Shown one piece after another: positions 24,283 to 36,799 of a stretch of 64,000 nucleotides of DNA; position 1 is the stretch's first letter; every line of letters begins with the position of its first letter. Made by a program: the position numbers and the translations under genes. Where the stretch lies: contig JADCRB010000002.1 of NCBI GenBank assembly GCA_021464245.1, positions 5,124,501-5,188,500 of the forward strand. Reading direction: 5' to 3'. This DNA is from Carallia brachiata. Its lineage: Eukaryota; Streptophyta; Magnoliopsida; Malpighiales; Rhizophoraceae. The notes below the pieces were generated by a model that was not told the DNA's origin, did no database searches, and saw only the letters and a program-made list of their open reading frames with translations.

Positions 24283-26207
24283 AATGTCAAAACAAAAATA
24301 ACATCTCTGACACCATCACCGCTATCATCATTATCCTTTTTTTTTTTCCCTCCTTTTAAAGGAATCAAATCCCTTCCTTTTTTTTTTTTACTGTTATTTG
24401 GTGAATTTGGGGTGTCATTGTGTGTAAGGGTCATCGGTGGAGAAGTTAGGTACGTGTCTAACCAGCATCCACATTCACGTTAGCAAATTTTTTGCTAACC
24501 AAATCTATGTGGTAAGTGTCACTCGCAGAAAGAAGGGGAGTTTACTTGGAAATATTTTGAATTTGACAAGTACATGTACAACTTGCCGGGGTGATTTTGG
24601 CCAATGTCAGACTGATTGGAGATGGTAAACATTAGACTCATATCATATCATTGAAAGTAAGAAATTTGCGTACACTCACCTGCCACACTGCTACCATTGC
24701 TAAGTCACCATATTTCAAATTAGAAAATGTCGATCTTTGTTAACAAATTTTGCATCCTTTGTCTAGTGAGAGTGTGCAAAAGGGAGAGATAGAGAGCTTG
24801 TGTGTTCTTTATTTCTTGTTATTTGCATCCTTTCTTTGATTTCATTATGAATCATATTGGGGCAGCCTGTGATCAGAAAGCACAGTTTAAATTGTAAAGT
24901 ACATTGATGAGATTGATCAGACTTTTCTCCGTACGCCTTCGTGGGGTTTCAGCACAAAAAAGAAACTTTTATCCTTTGCTATTGTGTATTTTAAAGGGTG
25001 GCTTTATTGTCCACCTTTTTTCATATTGTTATAATCATATGCTTTATTTTTTGTAGCTAAACATCATAAATTACTGTTCCAGCTTAAGATCTAGGCCTTT
25101 TAGTTTATACCATGATGACTGTTCCAGATTAATATATGGTTTATTCTTTTGGAATAAGGGTTTTTTTTACAAAGCTTGTATTAATGTTAATTTGTATCCT
25201 TTTCCTTCGACCTTCAGGTCAGCTTACACGTAGGGCCAGTTTTGTCATGGAGGACCGACCTGGGAGAAGAATGGCAAGTACAAACAAATGTACTATATCT
25301 AAATTAATTCTAAATTATTAACTCATTTATAAATTTTTTTAAGTTGTTTTTTTTTAATTTTCATAATAAAATTGTTATTATGAAAACAACTCTATTGCAC
25401 TTATTTTAAAATATTATTAATGTTGTAAGTTGATTTTTCAACCTCAGAAAAACATATTTGAGTCAACAAAATTATTTTTATAATTTCATTTTTTGAAAAA
25501 TAAAATAAAATTGTATGGCTAAAAAGTTAGTATTTTAAAGAATATGAAAGGTTTGCGATTAAAACCATAAAATAATTTCGGACTAAATCATAAAATTTTA
25601 TAAAGATTAAGAAATCAAAAGTGCTTGTGAGTTAACGCTTCTCGTCCATTTTTTGAAACTAGAATTTTAGGAGACATCTCGTGATTAAGTATTTTAGAGA
25701 ATAAATGTAATTAAAATTGATGACTTTTATTTTAAAATTTGATTATAATTTTGGGAAGGAGGTATGAATTTATAAAATAGAAAGAATTATACAATTATAT
25801 AACTTACGATGTAATAAGGTTTCTAATTAATAAAAAAAACCTCATTATTAAAATTTAGACTTTTATATTTTTTTTACCAGAGAAAAAAAGTGTATTACGG
25901 GTATGTCAGTTATCGCAGCTGTGATCGAAATTAGTGTTTACTTCTTGTTGTTATTATTTAATATCTCCTATAAGAGAATCTACCTATCTGAATACTGATA
26001 AATCCGACAAAATTCCGTTATTTTATATGACAATTACTGATTCTAAAACTTACACCGCACCTTGGAACTATACCTTCAAACCTTTATTTGAGCGAGGCCA
26101 CACAGCACATGCCAAGGGAAAAGTAAATACGAGGAAGTTCAAATCGAGTCGATTGTGTGGAGGACACTCCTTATCGCATCTAAGATATCACTTTGAGTGG
26201 TACTTAA

Positions 26208-26781
26208 GGGGTGTTTGGTTTTACTATTGATAATTATTGTTGCTAATTGTTAATTTGTATTATTTATTATTGTTATCGATGAATAAAATGAAATTATAAT
26301 ATTTAATTAAGAACACTTGTTGTTACTGATTGAATAATAAAATGACTATTTTAAACATTTAAATTGTATTTTATTGTATATAATATGTATTTTTTTTATC
26401 TTAATTAATTTAAACTAATCTTATAAAAATAAATCTTATGTATTTATAAATTTTAAATTTATTAAATGTGTGACATGAAGAAAAGCTATAGTTTACCATA
26501 AATATTATTAGTTTTATAAATATTATTTTTACTATACATATTACTACATGTAAAAAAATATTATTATTTTTACTGTGTAGGGTATTAATTACTCAATGAA
26601 AAAAAGGATAAAAGAGAAAAAGAAGTGAAATCAATAATATTTATTAAAATAACGTTAGTTTTTACTATATAAAATAACATTTATAAATAAAATAAAATTA
26701 TTTTATTATTTTTACATAAAAAATTGAAAAAAAAAATACTAACAACTAATTATCCTGTTGAAACAAAAAATAGCATGCCCT
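26208..26781. mobile_element. Harbinger/Tourist-like MITE candidate
   Basis: The left border reads TAAGGGGTGTTTGGTTTTAC and the right border ends GCATGCCCTAA, so TAA flanks both ends of a GGG..CCC-terminated AT-rich segment, and a GATAATTA/TAATTATC pair sits just inside each end. The inverted repeat is weak beyond the first bases, so this is tentative. Confidence 0.4.
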
Positions 26782-27257
26782 AAATGTTCCAAATAGTGCC
26801 GTGTCTTGACCATATCTTGTCATTTTGTAAATTTGCAAAGCAGCGTCGACCTTTCGTGAACAGGGTATCTTGGGAAGGTAAATGAAATTGAGATCTATTT
26901 CTGATAAAAAAAAATCTATAGAAGTTTCTTTTATTTTGTAACTAAAATTTTATCTAAAAAAATATTTTGTAACTTAAAAAAAAAAAAAAAAAACCTTTGA
27001 AGAGTTTTGCTCTGGTCTGATCCGCTTATAAAATGCCAGAGGCAGACACCAAGCAGACGCACTTATACAGTTATACTTAAATAAAGAAGGAAAATTGATA
27101 TTTCAATAATTTTTTTAAAAAAATTTATATTAATTAAAATAATAATTAATATTTTTAAAATTAAAATTAATATTTTTAAAATATTTATTATTTTTATATT
27201 TTAAAAGTATCGTTGTTGTTTTAATATTTTTCGAGACAAAAAAAAAAACGGCGCTCA

Positions 27258-27268
27258 TGTATAAAAGC
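27258..27268 (+). promoter_or_regulatory. Probable TATA box of the ALY gene
   Basis: TGTATAAAAGCC lies about 105 bp upstream of a CT-rich leader (27371-27405) and about 220 bp before a leader-intron donor (CAG/GTACCC near 27482). This order (TATA box, pyrimidine-rich 5' UTR, leader intron, start codon) is typical of plant genes. Confidence 0.55.
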
Positions 27269-27370
27269 CCCCTCAGGCCCCAACGCATCTGCGCCCCGGT
27301 CTCTCTCCGTAATTCGGTTAGCCGTAATAATAATCTTCCTCTCCTCTCTGAAACCCCTAAGCAGAATCGG

Positions 27371-27373
27371 CTC

Positions 27374-27405
<32 letters not shown>
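27371..27405 (+). repeat. (CT)n microsatellite in ALY 5' UTR
   Basis: About sixteen CT units with one CTAT interruption, just upstream of the putative leader-intron donor. Confidence 0.85.
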
Positions 27406-27481
27406 AAAGCAATTTTTGATTTCTCGTTTTAGATCTGTATCTGCAATACGTTCTTCGAACAGATTTTTTATTTTCGTTCAG

Positions 27482-27786
27482 GTACCCTTTCTCTCTCTTT
27501 CTCGATCCGTTTCGATACTTGCATGTATAGGCTTTTGGTCTTGGCTTTGGATTTATTTGGTCACAATTCTTTTTTCTTTTCTATTTTGGAATTGAAAAAG
27601 GTTTTCCCGTTTGTCTGTTTTCCTTTTCTTCTGCTTATATATATAAAATATCCTCTTTTGTTTTGGGTTTTTTTTTTTTTTTTTTTTTTTTTTGAGTTTT
27701 AGAATCAGAGATTGTATTGTTGCGTGATCGATATCATCCTGAGTTTATATAATTGGATTGTGAAAATTTTTATATGGTGTTGCAGC
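27482..27786 (+). other. Probable 5' UTR intron of the ALY gene
   Basis: The donor context TTCAG/GTACCC and the acceptor TTGCAG (27781-27785 region) bracket a T-rich sequence containing a 26-nt poly-T tract (27668-27693). The ATG of the coding region follows about 16 bases after the acceptor. Inferred from splice signals only. Confidence 0.55.
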
Positions 27787-27801
27787 TTGGCTTTAAAATT
27801 G

Positions 27802-30800
27802 ATGGCTACTTCTGTGGATATGGCTCTTGATGATATCATTAAGAATAACAGACAGAGGGGCAGAGTACGAGGTAGGGCCCGTCGTGTCCAGGGACCTCCT
27901 CATAGGTCCTTCAATGGTGCAAGAATGCCCTTGCCAGGGGCAGTTCGTAGAGGTCCTCTTTCAGTGAAACCACGGCCTTCGCTGTATGCAATTTCCAAGG
28001 CAAGCTCAAAACTGTGGATGGTATATGCATGTGATTGAGAACCTGAATATGAATAACAAATGCATGCAATTGCGAGAGGATCTCTAAATTATGCCTTTAG
28101 AAACTCAAAATTGAAGATTGGATCTGTTGTAGTGTAATTTCTTCAAGGAGAAGCTCATTGTTTGCCTCACTCTGCCACTTTGAGTCTTTACTGCCCACTT
28201 TGCTCATATCATTGTTATGTTCGAGGGTTTAATTGTACTTGTGGGTCATTTGGGCCGTCCATTGGGGGGTTTTGCCACAGATCTGGGTCTCGTTAAGTGT
28301 ATTCAGAAATCTGTGGGATCCGCATAAAGTAATATGCTACTTGGTAGCTTCATATACTGAGCAGTATTACTTGGAAAGTTATTTGGAATGGAGTTCTTGG
28401 GGTAGTGTAATGCCAGCTGACAATTAGACCTATTTTATTTATTCCATATGGTAGTAATGTTTGCATCTTCTTTATTACACGGGGGGAGTGTGATGGATCA
28501 AATTGCCATGTGTGGACTTTCACTGGTGTGAGGTCTCGGTGTTTCTCCTAGTTCATGGATTTGCTGCAAAGGAGTTTCCTTCGCTTAACTTTAGAACTGG
28601 AGTTCTCTTCTATGCCAAGTTCACTGGTTTGAATGTGCAGTGGGTCAAATCCTGTATTTCCATCTATCTCCATCTATTGTAACTTCTGAAGTTCGGCGAC
28701 ATGGTCACATACCACTTTGCTGATCTGCAGTTTCGTTCTATGCTTTGGCAACTGCACTGAACGATTGATTTTGAGGAACGGTGACATTGCTATCTGGTCA
28801 TAAGCTGATGTGTTCTATTTGATTTCATCAGACTTCACGCAGAATAAGGAGTTTGCCTTGGCGGCACGATTTACTTGAAGATAGCATTGGAGCTGCAGGG
28901 ATAACTGGTGTGGAAGTTGGAACTAAATTATATATCTCAAATTTGGATTATGGAGTCAGCAATGAAGATATAAGGGTACCACTTAATCCACGTGTTTTCA
29001 TCTTAGATGTTTTCTGTAATGGATTCTGAGCCAATTTTCTGGAAATCAGGAGCTGTTCTCTGAGGTCGGTGAACTGAAGCGATATATTGTGCACTATGAC
29101 AAAAATGGTCGACCTAGTGTAAGTTCTTGTGTTACTTTATCTACCTTATATCAAATGCCAATGCCAGGATTTCAGTTTTTTAATTGCAACTTTGTTGGTT
29201 GCTGTAAAGTGGCTCAAGGTGTTGGCCATATAGCATGTGTGTATTTGTGTGTTCATGTGCCTGTGAAGATGCTTTCATATGTATGCATGAGTAGCGCATT
29301 AATATCATACTGTCAGCATAAAGGTTCACGGAGTTTTTTGTTTAGAAGCATGAACTTAAGGGACAAAAGGAAGAAGAAAAATTGACTGAGAAGCATTTTG
29401 TTGCATTTGGAATCACTAATAATTTTAAACTACTTGTTTGGACTTTTTTCTTCCCTCTATGTTGTCCTTTCCTAATTTTATTCCATGCGTGCACTGCTGT
29501 TTCTAGTTTGTAAGCAGCTGATATTGCTTGGGGTCCCATATTTTTGAAAAGATTTTTGCATGTTAGTTGGCATTGCTTTCATAGCAGCCTGTGCTTCACA
29601 TAGATGAATGTTTCTTTGCCCTTCTTTAGGATGTTTTTTATCACATTTCTTACTGTCAGTAAGTGATCTGCTTTGTGTTAAACATTCCATATTATTCTGA
29701 CTTGATTGGTACTGATGGTAATGTTACTTGAGTAGAATCTAACTGCTTCTTGCTTGGTTGCAGGGTTCAGCTGAGGTGGTCTATACCAGCAGAAGTGATG
29801 CATTTGCAGCTTTTAAGAAGTATAATAATGTACTTTTAGATGGAAAGCCTATGAAGATTGAAATTTTGGGTGCCATAGAAATGCCAATTTCAGCTCAAAT
29901 GAATGTAACGGGTGTAAATGGAAGGAGGAAGAGGACAGCTGTTATGACGTATGTAATCTTGGTTTCTGAGTCATATTTCTTTTCTTATTAAATTTACATG
30001 TTAGGGAGTGATATTATTTTTCATATTTAGTGGCCATCTTCTAATTGATTGTCTGACACTTCAATTTATGAAATGTTCCCTCGGTATATTTTCCAGGACA
30101 GTTGTAAAAATTTTTGAGCCTTCTATGGGTATTAACTTGCATCTATTGATGGATATTCCATTGGCAGTTGAAGCTTAGAGCTAGGTGCCTGAAACTTTAC
30201 TTGTGTGTGGGGACTGATTTTATCTATGAACCAGCTTATTTTACCCAGCCTTAAAAGAAAATTTGGGTTGCAATAATTTTCTGGTGAAAATGTCCTTTGT
30301 AATGTATACTTTGTGCGAGTAGTTAATGTGAACCCATTATTTTAATGCTTATCCCTGGACATTTATTTTTTTTCTTCTTTGATTCATTGATGATTGGAAT
30401 TATGCAGGCCTAGAGCTGGTCGTACCAGAGGGCCTGTTGCTGCCAACCGTGGTTCCAGGTAAGCTTCCACATTATCGTTGATTTTGTTATGTCAAATCCA
30501 TGTTTAATGATTTGTTTTTTCTTGAGCATGATTGGGCTCACATTTTCGCTTGTTTCTTTGGGCTCTTCCTTTCAATACTCTCTAATGTTTGGTCACATTT
30601 TCTTTGCCAATGTTTTTGCATTGAATTGGATGGTTTACTTTTTGGTGCGTGTATTTGACTATATTTTTGTGCATGATTGCTTTGCTGCTTGATGGATAAT
30701 GGTGCAGTCTGAACCGTCGTGGGGGGCTGAAGAATGGTGGTGCTCGTGGTCGTGCTCCTGGCAAAGGCCGTGGCCGTGGCAAGAAACGCCTCTTGAGAAG

Positions 30801-30860
30801 TCAGCTGATGAGCTGGATAAAGACTTGGAGAACTATCATGCTGAAGCCATGCAATCGTAG
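27802..30860 (+). CDS. ALY: ALY/THO4-type mRNA export adaptor (RRM protein), six exons, C-terminal frameshift
   Basis: Exons 27802-27999, 28832-28975, 29050-29118, 29764-29948, 30408-30458 and 30708-30860. The product is a nuclear RNA-binding adaptor that links the helicase UAP56 and the TREX complex to export receptors. N-terminus: UAP56-binding motif (MALDDIIKNN) and an RGG/Arg-rich region. The RRM is at residues about 95-170 (TKLYISNLDYGVSNEDI, ELFSEVGELKRYIVHYDKNG, GSAEVVYTSRSDAF, LLDGKPMKIEI). A Gly/Arg-rich tail (GRGRGKK) follows. The expected second UAP56-binding motif (LEKSADELDKDLENYHAEAM) is present but one frame away: a missing C near 30790 (CGCCTCTTG) shifts translation into an unrelated tail ending at 30903. 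Exons sum to 800 bases; one more gives 266 residues. The first coding intron starts AAG/GCAAGC, a GC-AG intron. The sequence after it (RRIRSLPW) resembles ALY3/ALY4 rather than ALY1. AATAAA at 31125-31130 is a likely poly(A) signal. Confidence 0.93.
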
Positions 30861-30903
30861 CAACCTTTTTGAGTCATCCAAATCAAATACAGTACCTATG
30901 TGA

Positions 30904-31904
30904 AGTTACAATTATGGACATTTGTGGTGGTGGTAGTTTTGCTCTCTGCTTTGTTACTTAAGGACTTGTGGCGATGGCAGTAGTTCTTTTTTGCTCGGTA
31001 GTTTCTGTAATCATGACTGGAGGCTTTCATTGTACATGAAGTTGCTGGAAATTTGTAGTGCGGGGTTTTGCAACACCATGTTTCACTGCTCTCTCTACCC
31101 CCCTTCTTTTCCGTTGCGCATGCGAATAAATTCCCCTAGTTAACCATCACCTTCACTGCGTATTGATAGTTTTGGCAATTTCTCATGATAAACGCCACCT
31201 ATTCGAAGTAGGAGGAAGCCACTGTTTTCGGAGTAGGAGAAAGGTGCCCTAGCATTTCGTCTACTGCCAAATGTTTTTATTACCTAGTGTCTTTGCACCA
31301 TCTTGCATGGAAAACAGAAATGCCTATATCTTGATGTCCAGCAAGCTAGTGGCAAATTTCAATTGCTTCCCGCTGATGTGTTGACCATTCGACTTAAAAA
31401 CAGAGCGCAAAAATTCCCCACATTCTTTCTGGGTTATTTGAATTCTAGCAACCTCCATTTCCAGCCTCGCGGTCCCTTTACCTCCTAAAAGTGTCCAAGA
31501 GAAATGTGTATTTGTTGATATCTAGCTTAACACAATCAGTTTTTTTTTTTTTTTTATGGAATGGTGCTTGAGAAATGCTACGTAAGAACTGCAACAGTTC
31601 CTTGCTCCCAAAATGAGACTGACGGCTGAAGCAAACTTCTATCTGATGCTGTTAATTCTCTTCAAAATGGAGCTGACTTGTATAGTCGGACAAATAAAAC
31701 CTGGATTATGGCTCAACTTCAGCTTGCTGAAATGGAAGGCTGGTCACCATTCTTTTTATGGTTAAACTTTGATCAATATATATATGTGTATTGCTTAGCA
31801 CTTGAATATTTACAATTCTTTTTAAGATGTACAAACCCTCAAATATACCAAAACAGGGACCTATCTCTAAATATATGCATCCACTGACAATGAACAAGAA
31901 AATA
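30904..31904. other. Convergent 3' region between ALY and the lipase gene
   Basis: Contains the ALY 3' UTR with AATAAA at 31125-31130 and the 3' UTR of the minus-strand lipase. Open frames here are short and without domains. Confidence 0.6.
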
Positions 31905-34900
31905 TTATGTGGGGGCAGCAATATCTTTGTTTACTACCAGATCTCCTGACTCATTCTTATTGACAAGATTTTTAACTTCATCCCAATCTGTACTTCCACT
32001 AACAGACTTTGATTTAGTTTTTGGGGAATAACCACTCTCATCTTGTGAAGGCTCTGCTTCCTTGGTCGTAACAGGCGCTGCTTCTGCCTCAGGGCTGGAC
32101 ACAGCATGAGGCACATTCAGACTGACAGCTCTTACCAGAGCATCCTTGTGTTCCTTCTCGATTGACTGCAACCTCTCAAGTCTTTGTACTTTTGGAGCCG
32201 TTGTAATGGACTCAGATGCACTTTCTCCCATCTTCTACACACAAAAAAAAAAAAAAGGCGCTGGTTATTCTGTGAACTGCCACTAAATTAATCATCAGCC
32301 ACAAAGCTAACTGCTAACCCAATTATTTCCTGTGCTCACCATTAGCAAAACATACAATTATACAACATGGGGCAACCATTTACGATCTCAGAAAAACTTA
32401 ATTTGGTAGTTCACGCAAATCTCACAAATTGGTTGCAATTTGACATTAAAAAAGAACAGAGAGCTGCCAAGGACATCACATGCAGTCACAACCGGCAAAA
32501 AACATGTCCACAACCAGATAATAGGATGGCGTGTTCCCTAAGGGTAAAAATGAATCAAGAAAGGAGAGATCATGTTTGCCTTTACAATCACTAAAAACAT
32601 TTAAAGGTTACTAAAGCTGCAATAGCACAAAGCTCTGCTGTGCACATGCATGAACCTTTTTTTGGGGCGGTAGTGAAGGTTTTTTTCCCGAAAAAACATA
32701 ACAGGTAAACGGCAATAAAAGCAGATTAAACTCTTATTATGCTGGGGAGCACAAACTTAATCTGATCACTAGTGTTGGATACTGGCTAAAAACCATATAT
32801 AACCTAATGTTTCTGTTTAATAAATAACAAACAAAAGTACAACTCTCAAGGGGAAAACCTTACATGCACGGCCTTCTCGGCTGCCTTTTGTATCCAAACG
32901 ATTCCATGATCAGAAGTGGCATTACAGGACAAGACAATGTGCTCAAATCTTCCATCTACAGGTATGGCTGTTCTGACCTCTGGAGGATACCTCCCACATC
33001 TGCATATGACAAAGAGTACATAGCTTCAAGACAAAGCAGAGATGTTTCAGTAATGCACCCATGTTTCCATTATGAGACAAAAATTATGGTATTTCAGCAC
33101 CAAATCTGGTATCAAGTATATCCGAAGCCATGGCCAAATCAGTAAACAATCAGTGATGATATCTATATAATCATACACAAGTATTGAGGCTAACAATAGT
33201 TGATATCTCGGATATTAAGCTATTGTTTATGGGGATCCCAAGAGTCTGTGCTATTATTGAAGAGCTTAGGTAATTTGGCAGTATTTGCGAGATGCTTCTG
33301 TGTGATTGGGGGAGGGAAAGGTGTCAACATGGCAACGATGGACAATTTAAGCTCACTAATAGCATGAAAACTGTGAGTTCATTCCGCTTTTAGCATTATG
33401 ATGATGCCCAATGTTAGTACAATCTTAAGCTAGCATCACTGGGTCGAGATGCACAGAGGTGCACAAGACTGCACAACTCCAACCTACAAAACTAACGTTT
33501 CAGCAAAACATCTTAATCATACACTGAGCAAATGCATTTCAAGATGAAACATATCAACCAATTACGGTGGGAAAGTTAATCAAGGAAAAGAATTCATTGT
33601 AAAGACAATATAAACGGGCCAGAAAAATCTGTACTCAATAATGAATAAAGTTCACATCAAATAGTGATCATGTGTTCTTAAAACATTTGCACATTCTAAT
33701 ATGCCTGGCAGTCTCATTTTTCTACTGCTGCAAATTGTTCTCAGAAATGATAATATTTTCTTGCAGCAGGCGAAACAAAGATAGAGCACAAAAGCCTACA
33801 GCAGTCAGCTGCCTCAGTGTAGATTACGAAGCCCGCACAACATAGACAACTGAAATATTGGATCTGGCATGAACGACAACCTAGAATCTCATCCATGTCA
33901 TTAACCCTATACAACAGACTCTCTTTACATCTAAATTGTCTATGAAAAATGGTATAATGTTGAACTGCAATTGGCGTCCAATACGCTGTTAATGTTCCCC
34001 ACATTTTGACTAAAACCAAACACGATACTGGCTGCCATATGACAAAGCTGACACAGCAAATAGTTTGAGTGATATAACAACAAACAGCTAGGACCTCTTG
34101 AATAGGACTTCAGGGTGGAGCAAGTAGAAGTTCATCCATAAAATTCAACTAAAGATTGAATTTTATTTAGCTGCTCTGTTAGAAAATGTACAAATAACAT
34201 AGGATCTCAACATCTAATTGAGGTCCAGTCCATGCATAAGATGATTCATAACATGAGATTGCAAGCCGCACATGCATATTCACTGCAATGACAAGTACAA
34301 ATTCCTCACACAATCCTTAGGCATTGGTGCAATTAGATAACATAGATAACAGGATAAGACAATTTCACCTGCAAAATTTTCTCTCCACAATGTGATACAT
34401 TCGTCCGGGTGCATATAATCTTCTTGGATCCCTAAGCTTTCTACCTTCTGGTATGAAGGTATCCCTCAAGCAAACCAGAAATAACAAGCAAGGCAAACTG
34501 TCCAAACCATCAATGCCTGGTTTAAGAAATAATTATAATAATTCACTCTGCAAAGATTGGAAGAGGAAGAATTTGAATACAATGAAAGCCACAAGCAGTC
34601 TACGCTATTATGGAGAGAAGAATACCAACCAGAAAATTGATCTAAAAATGTCTTCCAATGGAGTGGCTGTTCTTGGTAAGAAATCATCCTGGATATTAAC
34701 AATAAAATAATGTTAAGGGTAGTGTTGCCTTGAAAGGGCTATGACAGATGATTCTGGCAAAATAAGTATAAAATGGGTATCTAAAATTGAGTGATTTCAT
34801 CAAACATCTCAATGCCATTCCATAATATAACTAGAACAAAACAGTTGTTGAAAGAAATCAACTTTGATAAAGTAAAAGGGGAATTAAAGAGACTGTTTAT

Positions 34901-36192
34901 GTCGCCACTTAACAAATGCTCATAGACAGGTCAGTTGTCCTTGATTTGGTTTCTCAATGAGTTTTTTCATTTCTCCTATAGGGCCTATATGCAGCAGCTA
35001 TTGCATTACTAGTCATGTTCAATCTACAACATAATGAGCAAGATCGCATCACATGCTGCCACTATTAGGTGGGTTAAATAACACATACTGTCTACCCAAA
35101 AGAGCTGAGAACAAACCAGAATTCTCTTGGTCCCATCCCAGGCTCTCAGCCATGAATTTACTTATTTGGTTCACCTTTTTCTCAAAGAGACAAAAGAACA
35201 ACTTACTCACTCACTGCACCAAAATATACATCTATTTTTCAAGGCTGGTCATAAAATTGCAAGGATCCTTTCATCTTAAAACAAAATTCAACCTGGAAAG
35301 ATCTTTTCATTGATATTCAACAACACAACCAGAGTTTCATGATTTAGCAGAAAAGGGGAAAGACACAAAAAGATAATGGCAACATCAAATTATGCAAAAT
35401 TCAAGACCATCACAAACTAAAACTGAGGACTGGCCAATACATAATTAAATAAAACCATGAAAATCGAACATACATAAACAAAAGATTCAAATGATCACCT
35501 GTAAAACAATGGAATGAATGATGTCCGCGTACTTAACTGCCAAGTTAAGTGACATACACCTAGCAGGAGCCACGGCATAACACTTAATTTTCTGCCTTGG
35601 TATCCCACCCAACAAATCTCTATGATTCACAACAATTATAGTCAACAAGGCGGCCACACCACCCCAAAGAATGCCCTGCAAACACAAGTATACTCCTTCC
35701 CGTCTCCTCACAGAGCCTCTGCAATGTCTCACTCTCCTGATTCAGCAGCCAAGTGGCAGACTTCAACAACCCATGATGAACATACCCACCATCAAACATC
35801 TGCATTCCCAGCCGATTGTTCAGCAGCAACTTGTAGTCACTTTCCTTGACCAAGTTGAGCCCTCTAATGGCCAGCACGATTTCTTTGTGGGGATGGTCAA
35901 TGTAGATTATAGGGAGGGGAGCGGCCGAGGTCTGCTCGTAGGTGGCGCGCTTGACCAGGCAAGTGGGGTCGAGCCGGTAGCCGCCGTCGGGGGAGAATTG
36001 TGGGTTGCGGAGGTCCGTCTCGTAGATTGCCAGGATCAGGCGGCAGATGCGAGGGACAGGCTCGAATTCTCCGGCCGTCGCCAAATTCCAAGAATTGCTG
36101 TCGTCGGAACCTATGTAAGTGCAGCGCTTCCAAGCCCAACGCATGCAACCCAACACGAGTACGCATTCTGCTCCGCAGGTGAACAATGACAT
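31905..36192 (-). CDS. Class-3 lipase, diacylglycerol-lipase/calmodulin-binding type, five exons, with an indel beside the catalytic serine
   Basis: Exons in gene order: 35499-36192, 34630-34688, 34369-34497, 32864-32999, 31905-32234, all GT-AG. The start ATG at 36192 gives the family N-terminus (hydrophobic head, then MRWAWKRC). Landmarks: AGEFEPVPRICRLILAIYE, EIVLAIRGLN, FDGGYVHHGLLKSA, the nucleophile elbow GHSLG with Ser at about residue 175, CYAVAPARCMSLNLAVKYAD, DDFLPRTATPLEDIFRSIFC, DPRRLYAPGRMYHIVERKF, and GRFEHIVLSCNATSDHG, whose His probably completes the triad. The tail (TTAPKVQRLERLQSIEKEHK) is the conserved C-terminal coiled region. Immediately after GHSLG (35659-35664) the frame slips: GVAALLTIIVVNHRD continues one frame over, best explained by two missing bases (family members have GHSLGSG). 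Exon sum 1348 plus two equals 1350, or 449 residues. Role by family: hydrolysis of acylglycerols; the exact substrate is unknown. Confidence 0.9.
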
Positions 36193-36750
36193 TTTATTAT
36201 TATTACTTTATTTTATCGTACTTTGGGGTGTTGGGTAATTGTATTTTTTGTGTTTTGATGCAAAAAGTTGCAATCTTTGCTCTCAGTTTTGAGTGTTGTG
36301 TTGAAATTCCGGTTGTTAGAAGCTGGTAGAGGAAGTCATTCTCGAGGGAAATTAAAGAAACAGAAACAGAATCAAGGGAGAACTAATTAGCAAGAGAGAG
36401 ATCAGAGAATGCGATTGGCAAAAGATAAGTTGTTGCCTTTAAGAGAGTGGAAGACAACGATCAATAAGTTAAAAAGAAAAGCAAGAATCCTCCTCAATTG
36501 TTAATTGGGTCTTTGAATTTTGCAAAGATAATGGAGACAGAGAAATTATGCATGTCTTGAAATGTTTCTATGCAGAGGAAGTAAAAGAGCATGGCAGAAG
36601 GTGAGAATTTTATAAAACACAGAGCCAGATTTTTAACTCTAAAATTAGCAGAGTTGTAGAGAATATTATTGACTGTTGAGGCTGGCGGGCTGGGGCTGGA
36701 GGCCTGGGGACGTGAATTGTAAGCTGGCAAGTGCTTCATTTTTTTTTTGC

Positions 36751-36765
36751 TTTTATTTATTTATA
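36751..36765 (-). promoter_or_regulatory. Possible TATA box of the lipase gene
   Basis: On the minus strand the sequence reads TATAAATAAATAAAA, about 560 bp upstream of the start codon. If used, it implies a long 5' UTR or a leader intron. Other AT-rich stretches nearby could serve instead. Confidence 0.35.
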
Positions 36766-36799
36766 GGAGAATGAGAACAGAATGAGAGATGGGAGTCAG

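Larger units (their letters stand above)
23727..27250. other. Gene-free spacer with MITE-like segments
   Basis: No gene is supported. At 23818-24282 the ends read TTTGTTTGGGAACAAAAA and, inverted, ATTGTTTGGGACAAAAAT, so a small MITE is likely. A second MITE-like segment is at 26208-26778 and is listed separately. The remainder is AT-rich with many A/T runs; the 60-98 codon open frames have no recognisable domain. A possible TATA box for the ALY gene lies at the right end. Confidence 0.5.
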
